Shown here: piece after piece, positions 26,611-36,143 of the stretch | Layout: the number at the start of each line of letters is the position of its first letter | Position numbering within the stretch: the first letter of the stretch is position 1 | Source of the DNA: Amycolatopsis methanolica 239 | Lineage (GTDB): Bacteria; Actinomycetota; Actinomycetes; Mycobacteriales; Pseudonocardiaceae | NCBI RefSeq assembly: GCF_000739085.1 | Contig: NZ_CP009110.1 | Span: 5,952,001-6,016,000 of the forward strand | Length of the DNA stretch: 64,000 nt | Direction: 5' to 3' | Translations under genes and position numbers: made by a program | The notes under the pieces: model-generated | What the model saw: only the letters and a program-made list of their open reading frames with translations | What the model was told of the DNA's origin: nothing | Databases searched by the model: none

Positions 26611-26897
26611 CACTCGCCACGCGTCCAGTCCAGGGCCTCGCTCACCGAGGTTCCCCAGCCCGCCGACACGCGGTCGAGCTCGTCGTGCCCGGGCGCGGGG
26701 CCGTCCGGCTCGAAGGTGACGAGCTTGCCGTCGGCCAGGAGACGCTCGTGCCACTCGCGCGGGGTCTCGTCGTGTCCGACACCGGCACGCAGCCACTCGG
26801 TCGCCAAGTCGTTGACGCTCCGCCCCTCGGCCTCAGCCCTGGCCTTGAGCCTGGCGTGCAACTCGCGATCGATCCGGAGGATCAGTTGCTGCTTCAC
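26607..26897 (-). CDS. vapB: Ribbon-helix-helix VapB-type antitoxin
   Basis: A 96-residue protein. Its N-terminus (QLILRIDRELHARLKARAEAEGRSVNDLATEWL) is a classic ribbon-helix-helix DNA-binding fold; the C-terminal half (HERLLADGKLVTFEPDGPAP to the end) is acidic and probably wraps the toxin. GTG start at 26897. It neutralises VapC and should repress its own operon together with the toxin; a symmetric operator lies just upstream (26905-26934). Confidence 0.9.
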   Translation of the reverse strand: MKQQLILRIDRELHARLKARAEAEGRSVNDLATEWLRAGVGHDETPREWHERLLADGKLVTFEPDGPAPGHDELDRVSAGWGTSVSEALDWTRGEW

Positions 26898-26904
26898 ACC
26901 GAGA

Positions 26905-26934
26905 TGCTATCACAGGCGGACATCGATGATAGCA
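26905..26934. promoter_or_regulatory. Palindromic operator of the vapBC operon
   Basis: TGCTATCA (26905-26912) and TGATAGCA (26927-26934) are perfect inverted copies, 22 bp centre to centre, about two helical turns. This is the usual geometry for a ribbon-helix-helix tetramer. It begins 8 bp upstream of the vapB start, inside an AT-richer pocket of otherwise GC-rich DNA. Confidence 0.75.
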
Positions 26935-26955
26935 CCTCGGCGCGGCAGGGTGCGC

Positions 26956-28428
<1,473 letters not shown>

Positions 28429-28514
28429 AGCGGCATTTCCTCCAACGATCGACTCCACCTGAACAGTACCGTTGTCCGTTCATCGCGGAACACCCGGAAA
28501 AGGAGACAGCCGAC

Positions 28515-30815
28515 GTGCCGCTTCCTGGTCCCGACACCCGAGTGGTCGAACTACGCGTGCCGGGCCTTTCCGGCACCAGCGGCGAAGAGCTGCTGGACGC
28601 GGCCGGCACGGTGGAAGTCGCCGGGGACGGTGTCGGCCGGGTGATCCGCCCGTCGGACCGGCTGCGGCGCCCGGCGCCCGGTCCGGTGCTGCAGGCGCTC
28701 GGCCGCTCGGTCCCCCGCACGCTCGAGGGCTACCTGTGGAGCGGGATGACCTCCGGGGGCGCCACCAAAGCGGCGTGGGCGCTGCTGTTCCCGTTCTCGC
28801 TGGCCAACGTGGCGCACTGGATGCTGCCGCCGGTGCCGGACGGCAGCCGCGCGGCGGCCGTGCTCGGCGGGCTGTGCCGGGGCGTGCTGCGGATCGCCGC
28901 ACTGCTGCTCACGATGCTGCTCGTCGCGCAGGTCGCGGTCGTCACGCTGGACCTGTTCACCGCGCAGTGCCTGGCGCCCGGCCGCCGCTGCCTGACGTGG
29001 CTGCCGGAATGGCTGCGCGACGTCGAGCAGATCCGCCTGACCACGGGGCTGCTGCCTGCCGCACTGGTGGTCCTCGTGTTGTTCCGGGTGTCCGGCACGA
29101 ACTGGACCGTCCAGGCGCACACCCCGCCGCCGCCAGGGGACACGCTGCCCGGTGACGCGCTGCGCGGCGACACCGACTCGCCCGTGCTGCGCTGCGTGCA
29201 CACCCTCGCGGCGCTGAGCACCATCGCGCTGCTCGCCGTCGGCGGGCCGCTGCACGTGCCCGGCGACGTCTTCGGGCGGCTGCTGTGGGCCGCCTCGCTG
29301 GTGCTCGCCGGGGTCGCGCTCGTCACGTCGGCGTCCGGGGTGCGGGACCTGCCGCGGTGGGCGCGCGGCGGGCTGCTGTGGGTGGCGGTGGCGCTCCTGG
29401 TCGCGGTCGGGGTGCGCGGCGCCGTGCCCACCGGATCGGACGCCACCGTGGAAGGCGTCGGCGCGGCACTGCTCGGCGCGTGGCTGGTGTTCGCGTTGCT
29501 GCTGGTCCCGGCGGCCCTGCTGGCGCGACGGACCTGGCGCGAGCTGCCGAAGCGGCTGCGGCCGTGGGCCGGTGGCTGGGCGGCCGCGCCGGCGCTGGCG
29601 CTCGCGGCGCTGCTCGGCGGCGGGTTCGGCGCGGGGCTGGCGACCGGGCTGCGGCGGCTGGCCGGCGCGAGCGACCTGCGGCTGCCAGACAGCTACCGGC
29701 TGGTGACCGCGCTGTGGGGCGGCGGTCTGGTGCTGGCGATCGTGCTGGGCGTGCTCGGGTTCGCGGTAGCCGTTCCCCTGCGGCGGCGGTCGCGCGGGAT
29801 TCCCGGAGTCGTGCGGATGCTGCAATCTCCGGCGGACCAGCAGGCCGCGGCTGCCGCGTGGGCCCGGTCGGCCTGGGAACGGCGGCACCTGCACCACCTC
29901 GCGCTGGGCGTGATCGCGGGTCTGTCGCTCGGTGCGGCCGCGCTGCTGGTCGCCTGGTACGGCTTCGGCACGTTCCCCGGCTGGCTCGACCCGCTGTCCG
30001 CGGCCGGGGTGTTCGGGCTGGGCGTGCTGGCCGTCGGGTTGCTGCGGGTGGTCTACACCGCCGCGACGAAGCCAGGACGCAACCGTCACCTGGGCGCGCT
30101 GGCCGACCTCGTGTGCTTCTGGCCGCGAGCGGCGCACCCGGCGATCCCGCCGTGCTACGCGCTGAAGGTGGTGCCCGACCTCGCGGCCCGCGCGAAGGAA
30201 CACCTGGCCGAGCCGAACACGCGCGTCGTACTGGGCGGGGAGAAGCTGGGCAGCGTGCTGGCGGTGATCGCGGCCGCGCGGCTCGTGCACACGGTGTCGC
30301 CGGCGGACCGGGAACGGGTGGGCCTGCTCAGCGCCGGGTCACCGCTGCAGTGGGGGTACCAGCGGGCGTTCCCAGCGGTGCTGCCGCACGCCGCGCTCGC
30401 CACGCTGTACGGATCGCTGGACGGGCGGTGGCGCGGGCTGGCGCGTGGCACGGACATCTTCGGCGGCGGCGTGACCACCTGGCGGCACCAGGTCGACGGC
30501 GACAAGCTGACCGGCGAGGGCTACCTGCCGGGCGGAGGCTGGGGCGCGCTGCCGCCGGCCGCGGCGGGCGCGACCGGCGCGCTCGTCCTGGGCGGGGACC
30601 ACTGGCTGCCCGATCCGGTCCACCCACCGTCCGGCGCCCGGCGCTGGGCGGCCGGGGTGCTCGGGCACGCGGACTACCTGGTGGACCCGGAATGGGACCA
30701 GGCGGTGGCCATCGCGGCAGGCCTGGAGACACCGGGCAAACCGGCCCGCGGGGAGGCCGAGCAGGTTCCCCTGTTCCCCGACCTCCCCCGATTCCACCTG
30801 AACATGGCTCGCTGA
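28515..30815 (+). CDS. Multi-pass membrane protein with degenerate alpha/beta-hydrolase domain
   Basis: A 766-residue protein starting at GTG with AAGGAG 9 bases upstream. The first 30 residues (VVELRVPGLSGT) resemble the first strand and oxyanion loop of a lipase. About 10-11 transmembrane helices then fill residues 80-520. The C-terminal soluble part (about 540-760) continues a hydrolase-like fold: TRVVLGGEKLGSVLAVIAAA occupies the nucleophile elbow, followed by LLSAGSPLQWGYQRAFPAVLP and a possible histidine in LGHADYLVDPEW. The expected GxSxG is GEKLG, so the nucleophilic serine is absent. Probably non-catalytic. Family and role are unknown; it is divergent from ahcY. Confidence 0.72.
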   Translation: MPLPGPDTRVVELRVPGLSGTSGEELLDAAGTVEVAGDGVGRVIRPSDRLRRPAPGPVLQALGRSVPRTLEGYLWSGMTSGGATKAAWALLFPFSLANVAHWMLPPVPDGSRAAAVLGGLCRGVLRIAALLLTMLLVAQVAVVTLDLFTAQCLAPGRRCLTWLPEWLRDVEQIRLTTGLLPAALVVLVLFRVSGTNWTVQAHTPPPPGDTLPGDALRGDTDSPVLRCVHTLAALSTIALLAVGGPLHVPGDVFGRLLWAASLVLAGVALVTSASGVRDLPRWARGGLLWVAVALLVAVGVRGAVPTGSDATVEGVGAALLGAWLVFALLLVPAALLARRTWRELPKRLRPWAGGWAAAPALALAALLGGGFGAGLATGLRRLAGASDLRLPDSYRLVTALWGGGLVLAIVLGVLGFAVAVPLRRRSRGIPGVVRMLQSPADQQAAAAAWARSAWERRHLHHLALGVIAGLSLGAAALLVAWYGFGTFPGWLDPLSAAGVFGLGVLAVGLLRVVYTAATKPGRNRHLGALADLVCFWPRAAHPAIPPCYALKVVPDLAARAKEHLAEPNTRVVLGGEKLGSVLAVIAAARLVHTVSPADRERVGLLSAGSPLQWGYQRAFPAVLPHAALATLYGSLDGRWRGLARGTDIFGGGVTTWRHQVDGDKLTGEGYLPGGGWGALPPAAAGATGALVLGGDHWLPDPVHPPSGARRWAAGVLGHADYLVDPEWDQAVAIAAGLETPGKPARGEAEQVPLFPDLPRFHLNMAR

Positions 30816-30819
30816 GCGC

Positions 30820-30858
30820 ACACGAAAAGGCCCCCTCGGCGAGGGGGCCTTTTCGTGT
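30820..30858. terminator. Bidirectional terminator
   Basis: An 18-bp perfect stem (30820-30837 with 30841-30858) and a GGC loop. The stem includes CGAAAAGG/CCTTTTCG, so a T-rich arm end is presented on both strands. It serves the membrane-protein gene and the convergent permease gene. Confidence 0.9.
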
Positions 30859-30859
30859 C

Positions 30860-32395
30860 TCAAGGCTTCGTCGGGTCGGCACCTTCCACCGGCACAGGCG
30901 ATTCGGTCGCGCCGCGTTTGCCGAGCAGCGAGTGGCGTCGGCTGTAGGCGAAGTAGATGACCACGCCGAGCACCATCCAGGCCAGGAACCTCAGCCAGGT
31001 CAGCACCGTCAGGTTCAGCATCAGCCACAGGCACGCCAGGATCGCGAGGATCGGCACCACCGGCACCCACGGCACCCGGAACGCCCGCGGCAGGTCCGGC
31101 CGCGTCCGGCGCAGCACCAGCACACCCGCCGACACCAGCACGAACGCGAACAGCGTGCCGACGTTGACCATCTCCTCCAGCTTGTCCGCCGGGAAGAACG
31201 TGGCCGCCACCGCGACCAGCAGGCCGACCAGCATGGTCGCGCGCGCCGGGGTGCCCCGCTCGCTCGTGCGGGCCAGCGAGCGCGGCAGCAGACCGTCGCG
31301 CGACATCGCGTACAGCACCCGGACCTGGCCGAGCATCAGCACCATCACCACGGTGGTCAGGCCGGCCAGCGCGCCGACCGAGATGACGTTCGCCGCCCAG
31401 TTGACGCCGTTCGCGGCGAACGCGGTCGCCAGGGTCTTGTGGCTGCCGTCGCCCGCGTCGGTGGCCAGGTCGGTGTAGGGCACCATGCCGACGACCACGA
31501 GCGACACCGCCACGTACAGCACGGTGACGATCGCCAGCGAGCCGAAGATGCCGCGCGGCACCGAGCGCTGCGGGTTCTTCGTCTCCTCCGCCGTGGTGGC
31601 CACGATGTCGAACCCGATGAACGCGAAGAACACCAGCGAGGCGCCTGCCAGCAGACCGAACAGGCCGAACGAGCTGCTCGCCCCGCCCGCGATGACCGAG
31701 AACAGCGACTGGTCGACGCCCGACTCACCGCTGGACGCAGGCGCACCCGGCGGGATGTAGGGCGAGTAGTTGGCGCCCTTGACGTAGAACAGGCCGAGCA
31801 CGATCACGAACAGCACGATGCCGACCTTGATCGCGGTGATCACCATGGACACCCGGGACGACAGCTTGGTGCCGATCGTCAGCACCAGGGCCAGCGCGAG
31901 CACCAGGATCAACGCGCCCCAGTCGACGATGACGCCGCCGATGTCGAATGTCGTCTTCGCGCCGTCGCCGAAGATGTAGCCCAGCACCGTCTCCAGGTAC
32001 ACGGACCAGCCCTTGGACACCGCGGCCGCGCCGACGGCGAGCTCCAGAACCAGGTCCCAGCCGATGATCCAGGCCATGAACTCGCCGAACGTCGCGTACG
32101 AGAACGTGTACGCGCTCCCGGCGACCGGCACCGTCGAGGCGAACTCGGCATAGCACAGCGCGGCGAGACCACACGCGATCGCGGCGAACACGAACGCCAG
32201 CGACACCGACGGTCCGGCGTAGTCGCCCGCCGTGCGCGCGGTCAGCGTGAAGATACCGGCGCCGATCACGACCGCGACCCCGAACACCGTCAGGTCCCAC
32301 GCGGACAGGTTGCGCCGCAACCTGGTGTCCGGCTCGTCGGTGTCCTTAATGGACTGCTCGATCGACTTCGTGCGCCACAGCCCGTTACCTGGCAA
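30860..32395 (-). CDS. APC-superfamily amino-acid permease (cationic type)
   Basis: A 511-residue transporter with about 12-13 helices. The first helix carries GVAVVIGAGIFTLTARTAGDYAGPSV, the glycine-rich substrate-gating motif of LeuT-fold APC transporters; CYAEFASTVPVAGSAYTFSYATFGEFMAWIIGWDL matches the CAT (cationic amino acid transporter) subgroup. It imports amino acids, most likely Lys/Arg-type, coupled to protons; the substrate is inferred. Its location matches Rv3253c of M. tuberculosis. Confidence 0.9.
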   Translation of the reverse strand: MPGNGLWRTKSIEQSIKDTDEPDTRLRRNLSAWDLTVFGVAVVIGAGIFTLTARTAGDYAGPSVSLAFVFAAIACGLAALCYAEFASTVPVAGSAYTFSYATFGEFMAWIIGWDLVLELAVGAAAVSKGWSVYLETVLGYIFGDGAKTTFDIGGVIVDWGALILVLALALVLTIGTKLSSRVSMVITAIKVGIVLFVIVLGLFYVKGANYSPYIPPGAPASSGESGVDQSLFSVIAGGASSSFGLFGLLAGASLVFFAFIGFDIVATTAEETKNPQRSVPRGIFGSLAIVTVLYVAVSLVVVGMVPYTDLATDAGDGSHKTLATAFAANGVNWAANVISVGALAGLTTVVMVLMLGQVRVLYAMSRDGLLPRSLARTSERGTPARATMLVGLLVAVAATFFPADKLEEMVNVGTLFAFVLVSAGVLVLRRTRPDLPRAFRVPWVPVVPILAILACLWLMLNLTVLTWLRFLAWMVLGVVIYFAYSRRHSLLGKRGATESPVPVEGADPTKP

Positions 32396-32475
32396 GGGTG
32401 TCTCCTCCCGGTGTCCTGGGTCTCAGGTCCGGTTGGTCACCCTAACGCGAACGGGTGAGGCGAGCGAATCGGAGG

Positions 32476-33390
32476 TCAGACGAGCTGACGGTCCAGGTCC
32501 GGCTCCAGGTAGATCAGCCGCGCGGACGGCACCCGCTCGCGCACCCTGGCCTCGGCCGCGTCGATCTCGCCAGCCACTTCGGACAGCTCCAGGCGCGGGG
32601 CGAGAGCGAGCTTCGCGGCGACCAGCAGCTCGTCCGGGCCTAGGTACTGGGTGCGGATGTGGATCACGCGGTCGACGCGGCCGCCGGTCAGGGCCGCGCA
32701 GATGCTGTCCAGCTCGCGGTCGGTGGCGCCCTCGCCGATCAGCAGGCTCTTCATCTCGACGATCAGGATGATCGCGATGATGCCGAGCAGGACACCGATC
32801 ATCACGGTGCCGATGCCGTCCCACACCGGCTCGCCGGTCACCTCGGACAGCCCGACGCCGATCAACGCGAAGACCAGGCCGAGCAGCGCGCCGGTGTCCT
32901 CCAGCAGCACGACCGGCAACTCCGGCGTGCGCGACTGGCGGATGAACTGCCACCACGTCGCATCGCCCTTGATCTTGCGCGACTCCCCGATGGCCGTGAC
33001 GAACGAGTAGGTCTCCAGGCCGATCGCCACGACCAGGATGCCGACCGCGACCAGCGGGCTGGTCAACGGCTCCGGGTGCTCGATCTTGTGGATGCCCTCG
33101 TAGAGCGCGAACACCGAGCCGAGGGTGAACAGCATCAGCGCGACCACGAACGACCAGAAGTACCGCTCCCGGCCGAAGCCGAACGGGTGTTCCCGGGTGG
33201 CCCGCCGCCGCGCCTGGCGCTGGCCGAGCAGGAGGAGGCCCTGGTTGGACGTGTCGGCGACCGAGTGCACCGACTCGGCGAGCATGGACGACGACCCCGT
33301 GATCAGGAACCCGGCGAACTTCGCCACCGCGATCCCGGCGTTCGCGGTGAGTGCCGCGAGGATCGCCTTGGTTCCGCCACTTGCCGACAC
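32476..33390 (-). CDS. Cation diffusion facilitator (CDF) metal transporter
   Basis: A 304-residue CDF protein with six predicted helices and a cytosolic C-terminal domain (about 215-304). TM2 has the metal-site HSVAD motif (SMLAESVHSVADTSNQ); the TM5 position normally HxxxD reads LLEDTGALLG, so an acidic E-D replaces the histidine, which may shift selectivity from zinc toward manganese or another metal. HPFGFGRERYFWSF is a family signature. Usually exports divalent metals in exchange for protons. Confidence 0.88.
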   Translation of the reverse strand: MSASGGTKAILAALTANAGIAVAKFAGFLITGSSSMLAESVHSVADTSNQGLLLLGQRQARRRATREHPFGFGRERYFWSFVVALMLFTLGSVFALYEGIHKIEHPEPLTSPLVAVGILVVAIGLETYSFVTAIGESRKIKGDATWWQFIRQSRTPELPVVLLEDTGALLGLVFALIGVGLSEVTGEPVWDGIGTVMIGVLLGIIAIILIVEMKSLLIGEGATDRELDSICAALTGGRVDRVIHIRTQYLGPDELLVAAKLALAPRLELSEVAGEIDAAEARVRERVPSARLIYLEPDLDRQLV

Positions 33391-33447
33391 GCTGACCCCC
33401 TGCTGAGTGCTACCCGTTTGTCGGGGATGAGCCTAGAGCTTCCCGCC

Positions 33448-33906
33448 TCAGCGCAGCAGTGGGAGTCCGCCGACCAGTTTGTCGATCTTGTTCCGCGGCC
33501 CCACCAGGCTCACGGCGTAGTACTCGAAGGCCTCCTCGTCGGTACCCGCCATCGCCTCGGTGTACTCCGCGTAGGAACGGCTGGCCTGCGCGTGCTTGGA
33601 CATGTCGGCGACGAAGATCCCCTCGCGGTTGGCGGCCTTCGTGCGGATCTGCAGCAGCTTCGCCGCGTCGGCGGCCAGGATCGAGCAGCCGGTCCACGGC
33701 AGCCCCGCGTGCGTGCGGGCGGAGGCGTCCTCGACCTGGGGGCCGACCAGCGCGGGCAGGACCTTGCCGACCGCGGCGCCGAGGCACGAGGTGGCGTTCG
33801 CGACGAGACCCGGCCCGATGGACGGGTCGGCGATGATCACCCACTTGACCGTCGCGGTGCGGGTGGTGGCGTCGAGCTGGACTTCAACCTGATGATCTGT
33901 GGTCAC
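33448..33906 (-). CDS. DUF2000-family protein
   Basis: A 152-residue protein of the DUF2000 family (KWVIIADPSIGPGLVANATSCLGAAVGKV; THAGLPWTGCSILAADAAKLLQIRTKA; EYYAVSLVGPRNKIDKLVGGLPLL). The fold resembles peptidyl-tRNA hydrolase 2-like proteins, and its function is unknown. It is divergent from an AsnC-family regulator 71 bp away, an arrangement that suggests the regulator controls it. Confidence 0.85.
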   Translation of the reverse strand: MTTDHQVEVQLDATTRTATVKWVIIADPSIGPGLVANATSCLGAAVGKVLPALVGPQVEDASARTHAGLPWTGCSILAADAAKLLQIRTKAANREGIFVADMSKHAQASRSYAEYTEAMAGTDEEAFEYYAVSLVGPRNKIDKLVGGLPLLR

Positions 33907-33977
33907 GAGCGCACAAGCTAGGCAAAGATGTGCGAGTCAGCCAGCAAGTCCGAACTTAATTCGACGGGAGGCCCGTT

Positions 33978-34439
33978 TTGGCCCGCTTGGACGAACTTGA
34001 TCAGGCGTTGCTGCGGGAACTGCAGCGCGACGGACGGCGCACCAACCGCGAGCTGGCCGCCGCGACCGGGGTTTCGCCATCCACGTCGCTGGAGCGCGTC
34101 CGGGCCCTGCGGGAACGCGGCGTGATCCGCGGCTACAACGTCGACCTCGACCTGGCCGAGATCGGCCGCCCGGTGCAGGCGCTGATCGCCGTCCGGGTGC
34201 GCCCGCCGTCCCGGCCGGTCATCGATGCCTTCCGGGAATGGGTGACCCTGCTGCCCGAGACGCTGGGCGTGTTCGTGGTCTCCGGCGGCGAGGACTTCCT
34301 CGTGCACGTGGCGGTGCCGGACAACGACGCCCTGTACGCGTTCGTCATCGACCGCCTCACGCAGCGCAAGGAAGTGGCCGACGTGCGGACGAGCGTGGTC
34401 TACGAGCACATCCGCAGCCGTGTGATCGACCCGGCCTAG
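33978..34439 (+). CDS. Lrp/AsnC-family transcriptional regulator
   Basis: A 153-residue regulator with an N-terminal helix-turn-helix (LDQALLRELQRDGRRTNRELAAATGVSPSTSLERVRALRERGVIRGY) and a C-terminal RAM domain (about 65-145) that binds an amino acid or related ligand and builds octamers. TTG at 33978 has GGGAGG 8-9 bases before it. The divergent DUF2000 gene is the obvious target. The intergenic region contains an AT-rich GAACTTAATTCG inverted repeat. Confidence 0.92.
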   Translation: MARLDELDQALLRELQRDGRRTNRELAAATGVSPSTSLERVRALRERGVIRGYNVDLDLAEIGRPVQALIAVRVRPPSRPVIDAFREWVTLLPETLGVFVVSGGEDFLVHVAVPDNDALYAFVIDRLTQRKEVADVRTSVVYEHIRSRVIDPA

Positions 34440-34603
34440 CGGTCGCGGAGCAGAGCCACCCCGTCGCCGTCGAGCTCGTCGCAGTACGCCGTGCGACCGG
34501 TCATCGCCATGATCAGCGCCAGGGTGGTTCCGGTGACCAGCGGACCGGAGCCGGTCGCGAACGGGCCGTCGGTGGCCGCCAGCCACAGCCATCGACGCGG
34601 CCC
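34436..34603 (-). pseudogene. C-terminal remnant of a mycothiol-dependent maleylpyruvate isomerase-family protein
   Basis: The minus-strand frame ending at 34436 reads GPRRWLWLAATDGPFATGSG then PLVTGTTLALIMAMTGRTAY and ends CDELDGDGVALLRDR. The pattern G-x-GP-x-V-x-G-x2-x-x-LALIMAMTGR-x2-x-x-x-EL-x-GDGVALLR is the C-terminal signature of actinobacterial maleylpyruvate isomerase/DinB-like proteins. There is no start codon upstream in frame and no N-terminal half, and the preceding sequence has lost frame. Its stop overlaps the end of the AsnC gene. Confidence 0.6.
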
Positions 34604-34850
34604 CGCACGAGTACGATGAGGTCGCGCGGCAGTCAGCCTCGTCCGTGGTGATGCGGGCGAGCACTAGCACACGGTCAGCCCGCGCACGGCGACGGTGTGG
34701 CCCGCTGCCGGCCGGACAGGGCGGTGAGGTGAACCGCTAGTGCGTCCGTCCGGCGTGCACAACCGGCCAGAAGTGCGCGGCCAGCGGACCTTCCGGTCCG
34801 GTCGGAATCGGTCCTGCCAGTAGGACCGTTCCGGTGCGCCGGGATCATCG
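34604..34850. other. Gene-free stretch between the remnant and manA
   Basis: About 250 bases without a credible gene. A few short inverted words around GGACCTTCCGGTCC (about 34786-34799) might form the manA terminator on the minus strand. Nothing else recognised. Confidence 0.4.
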
Positions 34851-36074
34851 CTACAGGCAGCCCGAGGTGGCGCGGAACAACTGCGTCCGGCCGCTCTCCG
34901 CGGGGTGCACGGCGACCGCCGGGTCCGAAGCCGGCACCCACACCGACTGCCCGCGGCGCAGCTCGATCTCCTGGCCGCTCTCCGCCTTGATCCGCACCGA
35001 ACCCTGCGTGCACAGCAGGATCTGCGGCTTACCGTTGTCGACGCGCAGCGAACCGGTCTCCCCGGCGTCCCACTCGCACCGGGACAGCTCGAACTCCGGC
35101 GCGTCGGTCGTGTACACCTCGCCGCACGCGGACGGCTCGCCACGCAGGATCGGCATGTCCGCGCACGTGAAGTCGACGACGCGGAGCAGCTCGGGCACGT
35201 CCACGTGCTTCGGCGTGAGCCCGCAGCGCAGGATGTTGTCCGAGTTCGCCAGGATCTCCACGGCCGTGCCGTGCAGGTACAGGTGCAGGTTCCCGGCAGG
35301 CAGGTAGATCGCCTCGCCCGCGCTCAGCGTCAGCCGGTTCAGCAGCAGCGCGGCCAGCACACCGGCGTCCCGCGGGTGCGCCTCGCCCAGTTCGAGGATC
35401 GTGCGGCACTCGACGTCGAACTCGCCGTGGTCCTTCACGTGCAGCACGCACGCGTCGAGCACCTCGGGCAGCAGCTCGTCCAGCACCGGCTGCGGCAGCG
35501 TGATCCACGTGGTGAACAACGCGCGCAGGCCGTCGGAATCCGGCTGGGCCGCCAGCAGCTCGGTGTACTTCGCCAGACCGGGGGTCTCGATGGCGCGCAG
35601 CAGCTCGACCGTCCGCTCCGGCTTGCGGAAGCCCGCCAGCGCGTGGAACTCGGTCAGCGCGCACACCAGTTCGGGCTTCGCGGTCGGGTCCGGGTAGTTC
35701 CGGTTCGGCGCGTCCCGCGGGATGCCGGCGGCCTCCTCACGGGCGTAGCCCTCGGCCGACTGCTCGGCCGACGGGTGCGCCTGCATCGACAGCGGCTCCT
35801 CGACGGCGAGGATCTTCAGCAGGAACGGCAGCCGGTTGCCCCAGTGCTCGGCGCACTCGCGGCCCAGCTGGCCGAGCGGGTCGGCCTCGACGAGTTCCAG
35901 CAGGCTGCGCTCGTCGCCATCCGGACCGACGATGCGCGACGGGTCGCCGGGGTGGGCGCCCATCCACAGCTCCGCCTCCGGGTGCGGCGCGGGCACCTCG
36001 CGTCCCAGCAGCTCGGGGATGGTCGTCCGGGACCCCCAGGCGTAGGGCCGCACCGCATTGCGCAGCAGCTCCAC
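34851..36074 (-). CDS. manA: Mannose-6-phosphate isomerase, class I
   Basis: A 407-residue type I phosphomannose isomerase that interconverts fructose-6-P and mannose-6-P, the entry to GDP-mannose, PIM and lipomannan synthesis. Zinc ligands are visible in LSMQAHPSAEQS (Gln and His), KPELVCALTEFHAL (Glu) and IYLPAGNLHLYLHGTAVEI (His). The catalytic Arg lies in ANSDNILRCGLTPKHVDVPEL. It ends a block of the manB-Trm112-SIS-manA type with all genes on the minus strand; 69 bp separate it from the SIS-domain gene. Confidence 0.95.
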   Translation of the reverse strand: MELLRNAVRPYAWGSRTTIPELLGREVPAPHPEAELWMGAHPGDPSRIVGPDGDERSLLELVEADPLGQLGRECAEHWGNRLPFLLKILAVEEPLSMQAHPSAEQSAEGYAREEAAGIPRDAPNRNYPDPTAKPELVCALTEFHALAGFRKPERTVELLRAIETPGLAKYTELLAAQPDSDGLRALFTTWITLPQPVLDELLPEVLDACVLHVKDHGEFDVECRTILELGEAHPRDAGVLAALLLNRLTLSAGEAIYLPAGNLHLYLHGTAVEILANSDNILRCGLTPKHVDVPELLRVVDFTCADMPILRGEPSACGEVYTTDAPEFELSRCEWDAGETGSLRVDNGKPQILLCTQGSVRIKAESGQEIELRRGQSVWVPASDPAVAVHPAESGRTQLFRATSGCL

Positions 36075-36143
36075 TGTCTTCTCAACTCCTTGGCTCTTCC
36101 AACCCCTCGCCCGATTCCCGCGGGATCGGGCCCGAAACCGGCG

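Noticed and set aside
29285-32458. A frame of over 1000 codons across the membrane protein and permease genes
   Set aside because: It is out of frame with both recognised proteins, crosses a strong bidirectional terminator and is low-complexity Arg/Gly/Ala/His sequence.
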